DNA of 64,000 nucleotides from Epiperipatus broadwayi (GCA_028023455.1 JAQFVV010000278.1:1159616-1223615); one strand, 5' to 3'; positions 9,655 to 24,477 are shown, numbered from the stretch's first letter. Program-made: numbers and translations. The notes: generated by a model from the letters alone, not told the origin.

Positions 9655-9885
9655 TTATATGCCTGTATCAATATATGTAATATATAGGGTATATGAGCAC
9701 AGATTTTGACCTGATCCACCACTCGCCACTCTATCTCATATCACTGATACACTTGAAGACATATATGTTGAAAAGATAAATAAACATATATGTGGTCAAG
9801 TGTATCAGTGATATGAGATAGAGTGGTGAACGGTGGGTCAGGTGAAAGTCTATGCTCATATACCCTATATATTGCATTTATTTTT
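9655..9885. repeat. Palindrome made of two inverted SINE-2 copies
   Basis: The left arm (about 9672-9766) and right arm (about 9785-9878) are inverted copies of one ~95-bp module, including CACTCTATCTCATATCACTG against CAGTGATATGAGATAGAGTG. The centre is about TTGAAAAGATAAATAAA. Either a head-to-head insertion or a fold-back copy. Confidence 0.85.
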
Positions 9886-10846
9886 TATTATAAATAACTT
9901 TTTCCAGGACGATTTTGGTCCATATTATTCTATACTTATTAATTGTTAATTGATACAGTTTTTTGGAAAAAGTTAAAAAACAGTGTCTTGACTTTTAATT
10001 GTGAAAGCAATGAATATCACATTAGTACGTTATTAAATTAATATTTATAAACCCCTTGTTACGTAAACGACAATCTGATCATAAATCGAAAAGGATTGAA
10101 GTATATATAAAAAGCGTGGATAAATGAGTATGTATATATATACACACTTTACACAGTATGTGTATTTTGAATAATTATTCATAGAGAATATAAATTTTTA
10201 TATATGCTTATAAGAAATATAATCAGTAATCTACTAATGTCACATAAAATATTCAGCCAAAAGATTCAATTATTAAGACTTATCAACTGTTAAATCTATC
10301 CACTAAGAGCAATGAAAGTCAAACTTTTACATGCCGAGAATCTTAGACAGATTTTAAATTTGCCAATCAAACTAGAACAGCGTATCTAATGAACTAACTG
10401 AGTGTCAAAATGAGCAGTTGCTAGGTTTCTTTTACTATTCACGATTCAGATTGACAACTTTTTCTAAAATAGATGTCCTATTTTTGTAGTAGTCAGATGT
10501 TTTTTAGTAAAATATTATTTCTTAAAACAAGATTTTAGTTATAAAGACACATACATACATACTATATATGTATATTAAAATCTTCATCTGAAGGCAGTTT
10601 GAGTAGCTAAAAAATACGCTATATTGACCAAGTGGTGACACATTAAATATTTGATTAGCATATACCTATTATGAAACATTATGGCATACATATGGATCCC
10701 TGAATTTTTGACTTTCTTTATTATATACGTTCTATAAAGTATTAAGATATATATAATAAATCTCAAAATGGTATATTTTTTTAAAATTTTGCGTAGGGTT
10801 AAAAAAAATCTAATTATACCATTAGTTTGTAAGAACGCGATCATTG

Positions 10847-10928
10847 TTTTTTTTTTTTTTTAAGTGTCATAGCATCGGCCGGGACGTGAACCCGCAACCC
10901 GAGCAACTGCCCGCAAATGCGACCATAT
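10847..10928 (-). mobile_element. SINE-1 copy, 5'-truncated
   Basis: A T15 tract (the tail in antisense), then AAGTGTCATAGCATCGGCCGG and B-box complement GTGAACCCGCAACC. Similarity stops near 10925, before the A box, so the 5' end is missing. Confidence 0.8.
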
Positions 10929-10984
10929 TAAACATCTTACTTATAAGTACTCTATATTAAACTCTCTTAGGATGTATGATGTGG

Positions 10985-11462
10985 ACAGACATATAGTGCT
11001 TCAAGATCTGTCCATCCCTTGTATATGTATGTAAATGGATTATTTCCTGTACATGAGGGGTTAGAGTGACTTGTGGTCAACATGAGTAGGGTGATAAGGT
11101 TGACACTAAGGTGGGCTTTGAGCATTCCATCATCAGATTTTTAATAAAAATGGACAGCGGAAGAGTTGTGGGGTGGAGTGGTTTGAAGCCTGTCCATTAA
11201 AGTATGAAGATTGGCTATCTTAATATAAGCTGAGCTTTGGTTGTATATATGTGTGGAGATGATAATCTGGATCAACTGCCAAGTGCTGGTTTAGCACAAA
11301 ATACATATATTGGTGATTATTTATCTTTTCAACATGTGTGTGATCAAGTGTATTAGCAGTATGAGATAGCATAGATGGTTGAGGGTCGTGTGAAAGTCTG
11401 AGTTTAAACACCTATTTTTTACATATAGAAGTGTTGATATGAAAAAGCCTGTATTGTAGAAA
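10985..11462 (+). mobile_element. SINE-2 family, long copy (~480 bp)
   Basis: Contains CTGTACATGAGGGGT, a central body, GATTATTTATCTTTTCAACATG, the tRNA-like module with GAGATAGCATAGATGGTTGA and GAGTTTAAACACC, and the terminal AAAAAGCCTGTATTGTAGAA. The same order in reverse is found at 48.8-49.26 kb, which defines the full unit. A non-autonomous retroelement is likely because of the A/B-box-like sequences, but its class is not certain. Confidence 0.6.
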
Positions 11463-12228
11463 AAAAAATCATATTTCAAAAAAAAAAAAATAGATAAATA
11501 TATTTCGACATCCTGATTACAGAAAAATTGTAATTATTTTATATGAAAAAGTATTATAACTATCTTAATTTTTTTCTCTTTTTTTTTCTAATTTGCCTTT
11601 GTATATCTTTTTTAGTCAAGGCTCAATATCAGCAACAGTAAAGTAATAAAATGTTGGATCATTTGTTATTATGATATTAATATCAATATTTAAACATAAC
11701 AAAATACTGTCGATTGTATGTTACCACTTTTATGTGAACAGGTATCCAGTAGAAAATTATTATTAAATATAAAATATTTTTGATGTATGACATCAGTATA
11801 GCTTTATAAAGACAGTTCAACTTTTAAAGCTTTAATCTTGAGTTTAAACCTTATAAACATTATTAAGAAAAAAAGATTTAGCAAGCAAACACTGAAATAG
11901 TGAAAGCAATTTTAAATGAGGTTTATTAATTTTATCATTAAGTCACATGATAATAAATCAGCAGCAGCATTCATTTATATACAATTTATAAAAAAAAATA
12001 AACTTGTGGTGTTCAAAATATTTGCATGATTGTTTATGTGGAATTAATGATATACCAAATGTTTTTGTGGTTACTCTTGAGGCATACAATCCTAGCAGAT
12101 GCAGGTTTAAAAGAATGGCCAGCAACTCTCTTGTCCTGAAAAAAATATTGCCTTCAGATGCCTTCCATTCCTCAACACACTTATCCATAATTAGGATGCA
12201 GTTTGCAGTGATGACAGAATTAATATCA

Positions 12229-13330
12229 TCAACCATTCTCAGTCCACTGCTGGATGAAGGTTTCTCCAAGTTCAATCCAACTTTTCTGATCTTCAGTTTC
12301 TCTTCTCCACATCACCCCTGCACACTTTCTTATTTCATCCATCCATCTCACATGTTGTCTCTTTCTGGGCCATTTACAATCTCTTGGAATCCAGTTTAAG
12401 AATCCAATTGTCTGTCTATTATCATCTCTTCTAGAAATATACCCAGCCCAACTCCATTCAGTCTAATTTTTTTCAGTAAGGTCAGTAATACCTGTTTGTT
12501 CTCTTATCCATATATTGCTTTTTCGATCTCTTCTTGTTATTCCCAACATGCATCTCTCCATACTTTTTTGAATGGTCTGACATCTCTGTATTTCTCTTCT
12601 ATTAAGTATCCAAGTCTCAGATCCATAAGTAAGAACTGGCAAAACACTTTTATTTTCTCTTCTATTAAGTGTCAAAGTCTCAGATCCATAAGTAAGAACT
12701 GGCAAAATACTTTTATCAAAAACATTTCTTTTCAAACATATAGGCATATTTCCTTTTAGTATCAAGCTATTTCTACCAAAAGCACTCTACTAAGTTTAAT
12801 TCTATGATTAATTTCATCCATTATGTTTCCATTTGTAAATAATTTGACCAAAGTATTTGTTTTTCATCATAATCAATCTTTATTTTCATATTTTGAAAAA
12901 ATCCATTAAATCTTACTTCAGTCTTTTTAACATTTATCTTTAGTCCTACTTTCATCTGATAACTCCTGCAACATTTACTGCAGCTCTAAAGCATTATTTC
13001 CAAAAACCACTTCATCACCTGCAAAATCTAAATGACTTAAATAATCTACATTTCCTTTCACTCCTTTAGCTTCCCATTTTAATCCACAAAATACTTCTTT
13101 GTAGCACTGCTGTAAAAAGTTTTGGGGATATAGAATCACCCTGTCTTACACCCTTCTCAATGTTGACTTACCTAGTATCATTATGTAATGTAATTATTGC
13201 TGTTGCACTTTTATAAATATTTTTTAAAAATATGACAATATCCTGAATCTATATCTTGATGATCCAATGCTTTAGTAACTGAAGCTGGATTTAAAAGTGG
13301 TTTTAGTAGAATTAGTATATGCCATAGATT
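12229..13330 (-). mobile_element. RTE-type LINE, 3' part of the reverse transcriptase ORF, decayed
   Basis: Minus-strand translation gives, in frame pieces, GKGVRQGDSISPKLF (RT block), a mutated active-site region HLDFAGDEVVF where FADD is expected, then VLPVLTYGSETW, MERCMLGITRRDRK and WIREQTG, and finally the C-terminal FIQQWTENG with stop at 12229. These are characteristic of the RTE clade. The VLPVLTYGSETW segment is duplicated in tandem (about 12600-12700). Frameshifts and the lost active-site Asp mean it is a pseudogene. The EN domain and 5' end are absent. Confidence 0.9.
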
Positions 13331-13839
13331 ACCCATCCTTCAATAGCAAATACTGCAATGAGATGCAAACAAACTAAAACTCAAAAATCTCTTCAACATG
13401 CCTATTTATATTAGAGAAAAACAAATCCATCATACAGTGCAGATTTTTTGGAGCACAAGAGAGTAGCCAGCCATTTTTTTAAACCCACACTGCCAAGGTT
13501 GTTTGCCTTGAGAGTGACCTTGAAAAAAATAACATTAAAAAGACTTGGCACATAATTAATTTCACACATGCAATAAATATATGAGCCAATAGTGTTCCCC
13601 TTAATAGATATTGGTTGTTAAATCTGACAATGTAGGCAGCATTTTCCAATTACCTGTATACATACAATAATGCAAATCATTTGCACACTGTTAGTTTGAT
13701 CTTTTATAATCATAATTACTATCACAGTCCTGTTTTGAAACAAACACTCTGCAACAAATGTTAACCCAGCGGATTAATACATGAATTTATTTTAGCAGAC
13801 TTTATCCATATATATTTCTATATTTGTTATAGTTGTTGT

Positions 13840-14124
<285 letters not shown>

Positions 14125-14278
14125 TCAATTCAATTCAATTCAATTCATATATTTAGGTGCTAAACAACAGCATAAAGCCAATTACAGCTTGCACATACAA
14201 TAAAAGTGAAAATAAAACATATAACATAAAATGAAAATATAAATGTATACATAATAAAGTAAAATTTAAAAGACAAAA

Positions 14279-14785
14279 TCAAACTTCACATTTCAGTTTA
14301 ACAAGTTTACAAAATTTCTTATAATCAATGTCACACAGATTAAGGTTACTCCCAATTTGATTATATAAAGAGGGTAACCTAAATAAAGGAGAAAATTTAA
14401 GAATATTAGAACGGCATGTTTGAATCTGATATACACAAGTAGACCTAGTATCATAACTCAAAGACCTAACTGAGATAGTTGAAACTATATCTGATAAAAT
14501 AACCTGTTTATTAACAATTTTATAAAAATATTTCAAATCCCTATACTTTCGTCTAGATGAAAGATTAATCATTTTACCCTCCCAAGAAACATATTTGAAA
14601 AACTTCTTTGAAATAGACTGCAACAAGTTACATCTTTGCAAAGAACTAGGGTTCCAAATTATTGAACCATATTCAATAATAGGAAGAACCAATGAAAAAA
14701 ACAATTTCCGTTTAGTATCATTACTGAACTGATAACCATGTCTAAGAATGGCACCCATAACCTTAAAAGCTTTACCAACAATCAT
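14279..14785 (-). pseudogene. LINE ORF2 C-terminal part
   Basis: A 168-residue open frame following the RT domain. KAFKVMGAILRHGYQF, LVLPIIEYGSIIWNP and LQSISKKFFKYV match the thumb/post-RT region of Jockey/CR1-like polymerases. It is in the same frame as the upstream RT part; a TGA at 14798-14800 breaks the two. Ends with a proper stop before the 3' UTR. Confidence 0.85.
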
Positions 14786-14797
14786 TTCAAAATGAGT

Positions 14798-15832
<1,035 letters not shown>

Positions 15833-15974
15833 GATATCCCGCAGCAAATCTCTGCTGAGGTAAGAAGCAATCTTTAAGCTCTCCGATGTAAGTATTTACA
15901 TTTTTCTTTTGTTTCAACTTGTTAGTCGCAAAACAAACATAGTACAGAACAAATCAAATCATATAATAGATTAA

Positions 15975-16474
15975 NNNNNNNNNNNNNNNNNNNNNNNNNN
16001 NNNNNNNNNNNNNNNNNNNNNNNNNNNNNNNNNNNNNNNNNNNNNNNNNNNNNNNNNNNNNNNNNNNNNNNNNNNNNNNNNNNNNNNNNNNNNNNNNNNN
16101 NNNNNNNNNNNNNNNNNNNNNNNNNNNNNNNNNNNNNNNNNNNNNNNNNNNNNNNNNNNNNNNNNNNNNNNNNNNNNNNNNNNNNNNNNNNNNNNNNNNN
16201 NNNNNNNNNNNNNNNNNNNNNNNNNNNNNNNNNNNNNNNNNNNNNNNNNNNNNNNNNNNNNNNNNNNNNNNNNNNNNNNNNNNNNNNNNNNNNNNNNNNN
16301 NNNNNNNNNNNNNNNNNNNNNNNNNNNNNNNNNNNNNNNNNNNNNNNNNNNNNNNNNNNNNNNNNNNNNNNNNNNNNNNNNNNNNNNNNNNNNNNNNNNN
16401 NNNNNNNNNNNNNNNNNNNNNNNNNNNNNNNNNNNNNNNNNNNNNNNNNNNNNNNNNNNNNNNNNNNNNNNNNN
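15975..16474. other. Assembly gap, 500 N
   Basis: Exactly 500 N, a conventional placeholder, so the real distance is unknown. It falls inside a repeat (an LTR-like sequence resumes directly after it). Confidence 0.99.
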
Positions 16475-16719
16475 TACCATATTAATTTGCTCTAATTATT
16501 AATATCTTAATGAATTATTCATGTTCTCTCTTTTAAAATGACATTGCGTTATTAACCCTATTAGTTATTCATCAAAAAACATGCCAAAGTGAGTGAATAC
16601 ATACTTTATTAATCAATTGTTACTATGTTGTTTTATCTTTTATTTCTTTAAAGAATACTGCATTGTTTCCTGCAGAAATAATGCCAAAGTAAACCAAGTG
16701 TCAATAACACTAGGTTACA
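16475..16719 (-). mobile_element. Putative 3' LTR of a minus-strand LTR retrotransposon (cut by the gap)
   Basis: Read on the minus strand, a purine-rich tract GGTGGGAGAA is followed by TTGTAACCTAGTG; a terminal repeat starting TGTAAC directly after a polypurine tract is typical of Ty3/gypsy-like LTRs. It follows the integrase-like fragment on the same strand. The other end is lost in the N gap. Most of it (16475-16685) recurs directly at 23966-24176, 7.5 kb away. Confidence 0.5.
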
Positions 16720-16838
16720 ATTCTCCCACCGTTATAATAAATAAAAAATAAAATAATATATGCATTTTTAACACTTCTTATGGTATTACTAAGTTTAGGT
16801 CCTACTACTTTATTATTCAATAAATGCGTTTAAATGAT

Positions 16839-17162
16839 TTAATTTGTTTGGGATATGGTAGTAAGCTTCGAGCATTTAGGTGCCTCTTGTTCCATCAGGG
16901 TTGATTCTAAAAAGGCATTCTCACCCACTAGTTTCACAATTTCATAGGAGGCCTTCATAAAGATACATAAATTTTCTAGACATAAAGTCCCAGAGTTACT
17001 CACATGGGGAGTTCTAATTAAAACAAAATCATGGGACTTTAAAAAGGATGTTGGACTGGTTATTGGAATAGCAGTGCGTTTATCACCCATCTTTTTAAGG
17101 TTACATCTGGACAATGCTTGGTCATGTTCTACATTATGCTGTTCCTCCATATGTTTAAACAA
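16839..17162 (-). pseudogene. Retrotransposon integrase C-terminal domain fragment
   Basis: A 107-residue frame. FVLIRTPHVSNSGTLCLENL and YEIVKLVGENAFLESTL resemble the SH3-like integrase tail of Ty3/gypsy-type Pol, which usually carries VLIRTHPLS-like and GPYEVVKVxGxNxY-like strings. The catalytic core is absent, and the reading frame runs back toward gag-like sequence without protease or RT. Its position just before the putative polypurine tract and LTR is as expected for the end of pol. Confidence 0.6.
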
Positions 17163-17632
17163 TAGGGCCCCTAAGTAAGTGGAACGTTCCTCTTCGAGGT
17201 CCTTTTGCCTAATTTAATGCCCCGCTACTTTTGGTACCTTTTATACTTTCTTTGGTTTGTTGAGATACCATTTGTAGAAGGCTGATTCTCATTCAGGAAT
17301 TCTACTCTTAACTGTTGGCCTCACTGAGGTGGTTATTCTTGTCTACCATAGGGATTGTCCTTATATCCTTTTCTCTAATCTTCTTCCTCCTTCCCATATT
17401 GACCTATCTGCGTAAATTTGATATTACTCACCATCGGATAAGTGTCTCTGTTTACCCTAATTCTATTATCACTGATTGCCTATCAATGGTCTCTCATCGA
17501 ATCTAAAGTTTCTACGTCCTCTTCTTGGTATGTCTGTCAGCAGCAATCAAGATCTGTTCTATATGCTCAGCATGTAGTTAATGTTCAATCCGCATAATTT
17601 GTTCTCAGATAAAGGATAGGCTGTCAAGGTTT

Positions 17633-17923
17633 TCAATTTGACTGGGCCTGACTCCTGAAAAACTGAGTATAACTCCCCTTATTTACATGATATCTTTCCT
17701 GAGATATCTGATATCTCAGGTTATCTTGGCGGTCTTCCCCCCAAAACCTGGCTAACATAAGATATGTTTCTGGTTTAATAAATAATGATTGCCACCAGTC
17801 TTTAGATGCTGCACACAAATGGTTTGCGGCAATAGCAATCTTTTCTATCTCAGATAAATAACATAAAGGTGAATAACTCCTCCAGATTCTGGAGATACTA
17901 GTGGGGATTCTCCAGATATTCAC
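17633..17923 (-). pseudogene. Retrotransposon Gag capsid-like fragment
   Basis: A 96-residue frame with IAIAANHLCAASKDWWQSLF and FWGEDRQDNLRYQISQERY, then KGSYTQFF. The pattern of a conserved WW, a helix-rich region and a following Y/F-rich segment resembles Gag of Ty3/gypsy-like elements. The frame is closed on both sides by stops and continues in other frames, so it is broken. Confidence 0.65.
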
Positions 17924-19273
17924 CTCTAAAAAATTTTATTTTTTTAAAAATTTTAAAGCCATGGGTATATTTTCTGGCTCTAGCATGACTTCTTCTAGCC
18001 TCATTTAATGGATCATTATTGATTCTACTGGATTAATTACGTATGTAACTTCAGATATTACATGGTTATGCCAATTCATTATTTGTTTCCTTGACTTGAG
18101 TTTCAGATAAACCTTTACTTTGAACAACTTTTTACTTTTTGTAAATTATCCCCTGTATAGTCTATAGCTTGCATTCGACTCTCTAATTCTAACTTATAGT
18201 TCTGCCATTCACAGTCCTATTCTCTTTGAACTATCTTTTAGGCCTACATTTAATTGTTTAATCTGTTGTTCCAATTGGTTAATAGTTTCATCTTTATCTA
18301 TCCCAATTTATCTTCTAACCTTTGATAGACTTTATCTCTCACACTGAGTCATTAATTCCCCTATTTCATCTTGGAGATTATTATGTAATAGCTGTGCATT
18401 ATCTTTATTGTATCATTAAAATTTTCTATCTTCCATAACTTGACTTAGCTCACTTTCTGGATTTTGAATTAATCTACATTGGTTTAATTCTTGAGTTTCT
18501 AGTTTAGCTATTAATCTGGTAATCTGGCTCCTGACATCACTTTGTCTTCATGTCAGTGCTTGAGTTATATTTTTAACTTCCTCTTTCAAATTACTAACTT
18601 CACTTCTAGCACTCTCTACTTCTCTCATTAATAGATTCAACTCTATCCTGAACTTCTCTTTGAAATATTCTGTTTCCTTTTGATAATTTCTTCATTTCCT
18701 GTACTTCATTGTTTAATACAAGATATTGATCTTTTAAAGTCCTGCTGGATAGCCTCAATTATATTTTTCTGCTCTTTCAGAATTTATTTGATCTCTTTCC
18801 TATTCTTATTTCCAGCTTTTCAGAGGCCAATTTTGATTCTTCTACATGATTTCTCAAATCTTCCTTAGGTCTTTTATCTCCTGTACATGATTTTGAGATG
18901 TCTCTTTGATCTCCTGCATTTGATTCTCTAATTTATTATTTAAATTTTGGATCTGACTTTTTAATTCACTATTTGATTGTTCTAATTTACGATTTGAGTT
19001 TTGGATCTGACTTTTTAATTCACCTTTCAATTCACTATTTGATTTTCTAATTTTTTCGAGAATTCCTCCAATGTATTTCTCATTAATTGATCTGGCTCAG
19101 TTTCATGTTTTCCCTTTATTAATTGTGGCTTCTTCTGGGTTAGCTATATCCAAATCTTCCCCTTCCTCTTTTAATTTATACCCTAAAATATGGAGTCTGT
19201 GTACCAAGGATTGTAACTCTTGAGATCCTCCCAAATCCTCAGAAATACTATGATTATCTTTGTTTTCACTCAT
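17924..19273 (-). pseudogene. Gag N-terminal coiled-coil region, frameshifted
   Basis: A probable start ATG lies at 19271-19273 on the minus strand (MSENKDNHSISEDLGGSQEL). Several frames downstream give repeated heptad-rich segments such as NSELKSQIQN with duplicated blocks near 18950-19030, suggesting a long coiled coil. Multiple frameshifts and stops are present. It is followed on the same strand by the capsid-like segment, so I read it as the N-terminal half of the same Gag. No known function is assigned beyond that. Confidence 0.5.
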
Positions 19274-19289
19274 ATTAAAATGCTAACTC

Positions 19290-22200
19290 TTTTAGTATTT
19301 AACAGTACTGAAATATTAGCAAGGAACTATTACTAAATTTATCGATAAGAAATTATTGACAAGACATCATGCCTCCATGCCTCTCCTACCAAAAAACAAT
19401 CTGCACAAAAACTATGCTCTGACATTTAATATCCTAAAGCTCCAACATTAACTACAAAATATGCCTTTTTTTTTCATGCTTCTTAGTCCATATAAATTTC
19501 ATTATATTATGTAATATAGCATAAGTGCCGATCACAAGACCAGACAAACAGATCGTCATAAATGATAAAATCATTACCGTGTTTTATGGAATGTCTAGAG
19601 ACCACAACATCCTAAACTGACAACTTAATTATTTATTTTTCTGTGGCAAAAGATTAGATCATATACTAGATATTCACATAATATCTTATAAGCTAAAACC
19701 AATTCATTATTGGCAAATATTTTTAATCAATGAATAACTAATCCATTCAAGTGCAAACAATATTAATATTGACTCACAGAAAGTTTACTAAATTCTACGT
19801 GGCCAGCTATATTCATTAGAAACCTCTATGATTGAAGTGACCATTTCTAACCCAATATTAATTAGTTTGGTTTATTCTATTGAAATTATTTATAATATTT
19901 TTATTAGTTTTGTTTATTTGCACTTGTGACACTAATTTTCTGGTTGTTGTTAAGGCAATCAAAATAAAGCAACATATCCATTAATTTTCCAATATGATCT
20001 AAAATACTTTTCATATAATACAATTGTACATTCAATTCTCTTAAGCTATGCCACGATTGTAATAATAACAATAATTGATCACTTATTAATTTAAAGAATA
20101 ATTATAATAATATTAATCTCAGGTTCTTTGTTTCATGTAAGAAATGCTCAGCAGTATTGTGTTTACAGCATATGACTGGCATTCTGATCGACTATAGGAA
20201 ACATTTATTTTACTTAATTCAATGTGTCTTCATCTCTCATATCCACTGCTATATTATTTAAAGAGAATGATAATTCTATTCAATAATGGCTTATAATTTT
20301 GAATAACAAGTCCTTTTTTTTTTAAGTCTCAGTAGAAGGAATAAGCAAAGGGTGCCTTTGTGTACTTCCATCATCCATGTGCCACTAATAATATAATTCA
20401 GATTTATTATTTAGACAATTTAACTAAATGGGAATGGAATAATGTACAACCAAAAGTTAATGGTTTGAGAATAAATTCATTTTTTTATACAAAGGTGAAT
20501 GTTTAGTCTTAAGTTTTCAACTCCATAAATAATTATCATTAAACTAAAATATAATGACATATTCCGATCTGTAACTTTTATTTATCTGGTATATTAAGTT
20601 TTTAAGAATTTGAATGATTTCGGACTCAAGAAAAGGTTTTACAAATAATATGCAAACACTTGTATTTAGCATAGAAAACAAAAAAAAATGAATCTCAACA
20701 AATTTTAACAAGACTATAATTTATTATTATCACAAAAAAAAAATATATGAACATTTATTCAATAATCCCATAGTAATACAAAAATATAAAATATAACTGA
20801 CATTAATCTGTATACTCTTTTGGTTATGGACTGAGGTTACTACTTCTCCTGTATGCAATCGTATGGATTGATTAACTAAAAGTACATTTCATTTGCAATA
20901 CATTGTTTATTAAATTTTGTAACCTTGTAGAAGCTTTATTCAAAATTATTGACTAACTATTTTTTTTAAATGATTAATCCCATCATATACAATACTCAAA
21001 ATATTAGAATTGATTTCTAATACATTTACTTTATTTATAGTCTTCAATAGGATAACTATTCTAATTATAGGCCAGCTATCAGAAATTTCACTACCATCTT
21101 ACATTTAACTTAATGCTAACTAAGTTATGATACACAATTTATTCATACGTATAATTTTAAAATATGAGTATTATTTAATTACTAACCAGAATTAAATATT
21201 GCATTTGAATATTCCTTCAGTAAATAAGCGTTTTAAATTACGCAATTTTAATTACTTTCTTCGATTGATTTACTTGTCAAATACTAGCAATATTTAGCAG
21301 CACAATACAGATATTGATCCTAGTTACTAATGCACTATTTATACTAAAGTGGATCTTGAGGAACTAACACCTCCAATAAATAACCTTTATCTTGCCCAAA
21401 CTTTCAAAATTCAAGTACAATAATCAACACCTTCCATGGTGGAGCTATCTTTATTTTCACATGAGGAATATGGAATAACCACGAAGGTCTGTAGAGTAAT
21501 CTACTATTAAAATATTTTGGTGGTTTCTTGCCTCTTATTTGAGCATACAACGAACACACACCAAATACAATCCTCTCCTGGGATTTAAACAAATGAAGCA
21601 TACTAAATGCTAGATAAATTCTTGATCGTCCTATCTATGAGAATCGATCACTTGGGCTATAAACATACCCCCTGAACATTATATTTAAAATCTTCCTCTC
21701 ATGAAAAACAAAGCTTTTGGGAATCAGTTTTTTATCCCACAAAATAAATACATTATAATTATTACCTATCACAATACTAAGCACCAATGCTATATCTGAA
21801 AAGGATAAGTAAATACACTGATTATAATAAACAGATGTTACCGTGTATACTTTGATCAACATCTGAAATCAATGGACATCATAGAATAAAAGTATAATAA
21901 TTTTAATTTTAATAAAGGAACATTCAAAGATGGTTGGTAGCATACTATCTTAATAAACTAAATAAAGTGGATGTGTTATTTAAGAATAATTAGGAATAAA
22001 TTCTTCAATTAATACAGTTATAAATTCGTTTCAACCTTTAACAAGAAATATTTTGTTATAGCATTTTTTTTTTTTAGTTACTTCATGATAATTTTCAATA
22101 TTTATTTTACCCCCTAAATATCTAAATATTTTTCTTTTACGTATCTATACATACAAAATTTCTACCTACAATGGTATGTACTAATTGAAACATATTTTAT

Positions 22201-23960
22201 AGATTTTTTTTCTTTCGTGTTAAATATCAACGTAACCCTATAATAATTATATTTAAAACATACCTTTGTTATTACAAGGCTATTAGATTTCACTTGACCA
22301 TACAGACTTTAATCTAATGTGATATAAAAAAAATACATATCATTTATAACTTAGTTTTAAACAATCATTAATTAACAAGTGCATACCCTCTCATTAGAAA
22401 ATGTTTTTCTGTTGAGCAATTAGTCCAGGTGAAGAGCTTTATCCAAGTAAGTATTCCACACGAAGCGGTTTAAAATCAATAAACGCATGGTATTATTTCC
22501 TTTAAATAAAAGTTTTCTCTTATTTTGTGCGTTTAATAAATTAGGTGAAACATATGGCAGAATTGAAGATTAATTCTTACTTGAATTAAACTACTACAAT
22601 TTTAGGATCCAAGAAAATAAAATATACATATTCTAACATAGGAATAATTGACGATGAGCGATAAACATACACGATATATTTTTTTTATTGACGATAGTAT
22701 ACTTATTAGCTAGCTTACTTATGGACGTAAATCGCCAATTGTCACAGAGAGATTATTATGATAATAACTACAGTCAATTTATGTGTACATGAAGTTTTAA
22801 TAATTTTAACTGATGTATAATATAATATATCATTTATTTTTATCATTAAGTCACTCAAGATATTTGGTTTTGTTCATACTTTAGGAATTAGGTAAATTCT
22901 TTTTTTTAAAGGTAACTTCTCCGTAAGAGTGCCCCTATATAACTTTTCCTATATTTACTCTGAGAAAGTTTATATTTTTTTTATATATATTTTTTAAAAA
23001 TATACAGAAGTGCATAATTTAATCTCTTATTTATCATTATTATTATGTCCAGACAGTTCTTGGTGAATAAAACATATTTTTTAACATTAACCATGTAACT
23101 ACATTACTTGTGAAGGCAGACAATATTGAGAAAAGAAGCGCTGAAAATGTTTCTAGTTGATTTTCCTTGGTTTCAAAATATTTCTTTCAATTATTATTAT
23201 TTTTTTTCTTTCTATACCAAGAAAAATATCAATAAATGACATAAAGTTAATAAATAATTAATCTTTTCTTGGAAATGTCGCTTCTTTTCACTTAATTTAG
23301 ATATAATATAATTTTTTGTTGACTCTTTTAGTTAATTCCGTCCATTTTAACTTTAAGCGTGAGACAATAAACTTTTAAGTATAAAAGGTCTTTAAATGAG
23401 GTAAATGGCAAAAGAAAATCAGGATATCTTATCAAAAAAAATGTAGCCACACATTATATTATTAAGAATTTTAGCTTTGATTACATTTTATTTCTGCAAA
23501 ATAAAATGGAAAAATTGAAGTTACTGAAATTTCAGCACTGTTCCTTCCCTTGAAAACTAAAAAGCAGACTATATTTTTCCAAAAAAAAAAAAAGTTCTTG
23601 ATTATGAAATTGGTTGTTTCGTTTTGTTGTTTTTTTTTTTTATTTTTTCTTTACCTTAAGAGACCTCTTCCAGAAAAATAATCATTTGATTATAACATAA
23701 ACAAAAGAAAGGAAAAACCTATTACAATCATATAGTTTTAGTATTATTTATCTGGATTACAAAGTAATTTGGCAATATAAAAAAAATAATAAATACATTA
23801 ATTAACAATCAGTGATGTATAATTCTTTAAACATTATATTTTTTTTCTTTTTTTTTTTACAAAAAAAAAATTGCCAGAAGTTATTGTGCTTTAACTTTAT
23901 GATAAAGACGCTCACCCACTCTCCCCCTACCCATCCAAAATCAATTGCTGTTTTAGCTTT
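19290..23960. other. Long AT-rich stretch without recognisable genes
   Basis: 4.7 kb between the Gag start and the second LTR-like repeat. Short open frames near 21404-21601 and 21635-21862 match nothing I recognise. Homopolymer T and A runs are frequent. It could be 5' sequence of the LTR element plus unrelated DNA. Confidence 0.5.
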
Positions 23961-23965
23961 TTTAT

Positions 23966-24176
23966 ACCATATTAATTTGCTCCCTTAATTATTAATATCT
24001 CAATTAAATTATTCATGTTCTCTCTTTAAAAATGACATTGAGTTATTAAATCTATTAGTTATTCTTTTAAAACATGCCAAAGTGAGTGAATAGCATACTT
24101 TGTTAATCAATTATTACTATTGTTATTTTATCTTTTATTTCTTTTTAAAGAATGGCATTGTTTTCCTGCAGATAAT
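23966..24176. repeat. Direct repeat of the LTR-like sequence at 16475-16685
   Basis: About 210 bp shared with the sequence after the gap (TACCATATTAATTTGCTC, CATGCCAAAGTGAGTGAATA, TTTTCCTGCAGA). Similarity ends at CTGCAGA, about 35 bp before the predicted LTR start, so it is a truncated or solo copy rather than a clean LTR partner. Confidence 0.7.
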
Positions 24177-24179
24177 TTG

Positions 24180-24477
<298 letters not shown>

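Noticed and set aside
15971-16480. 169-residue frame of X
   Set aside because: Translation of the N gap.
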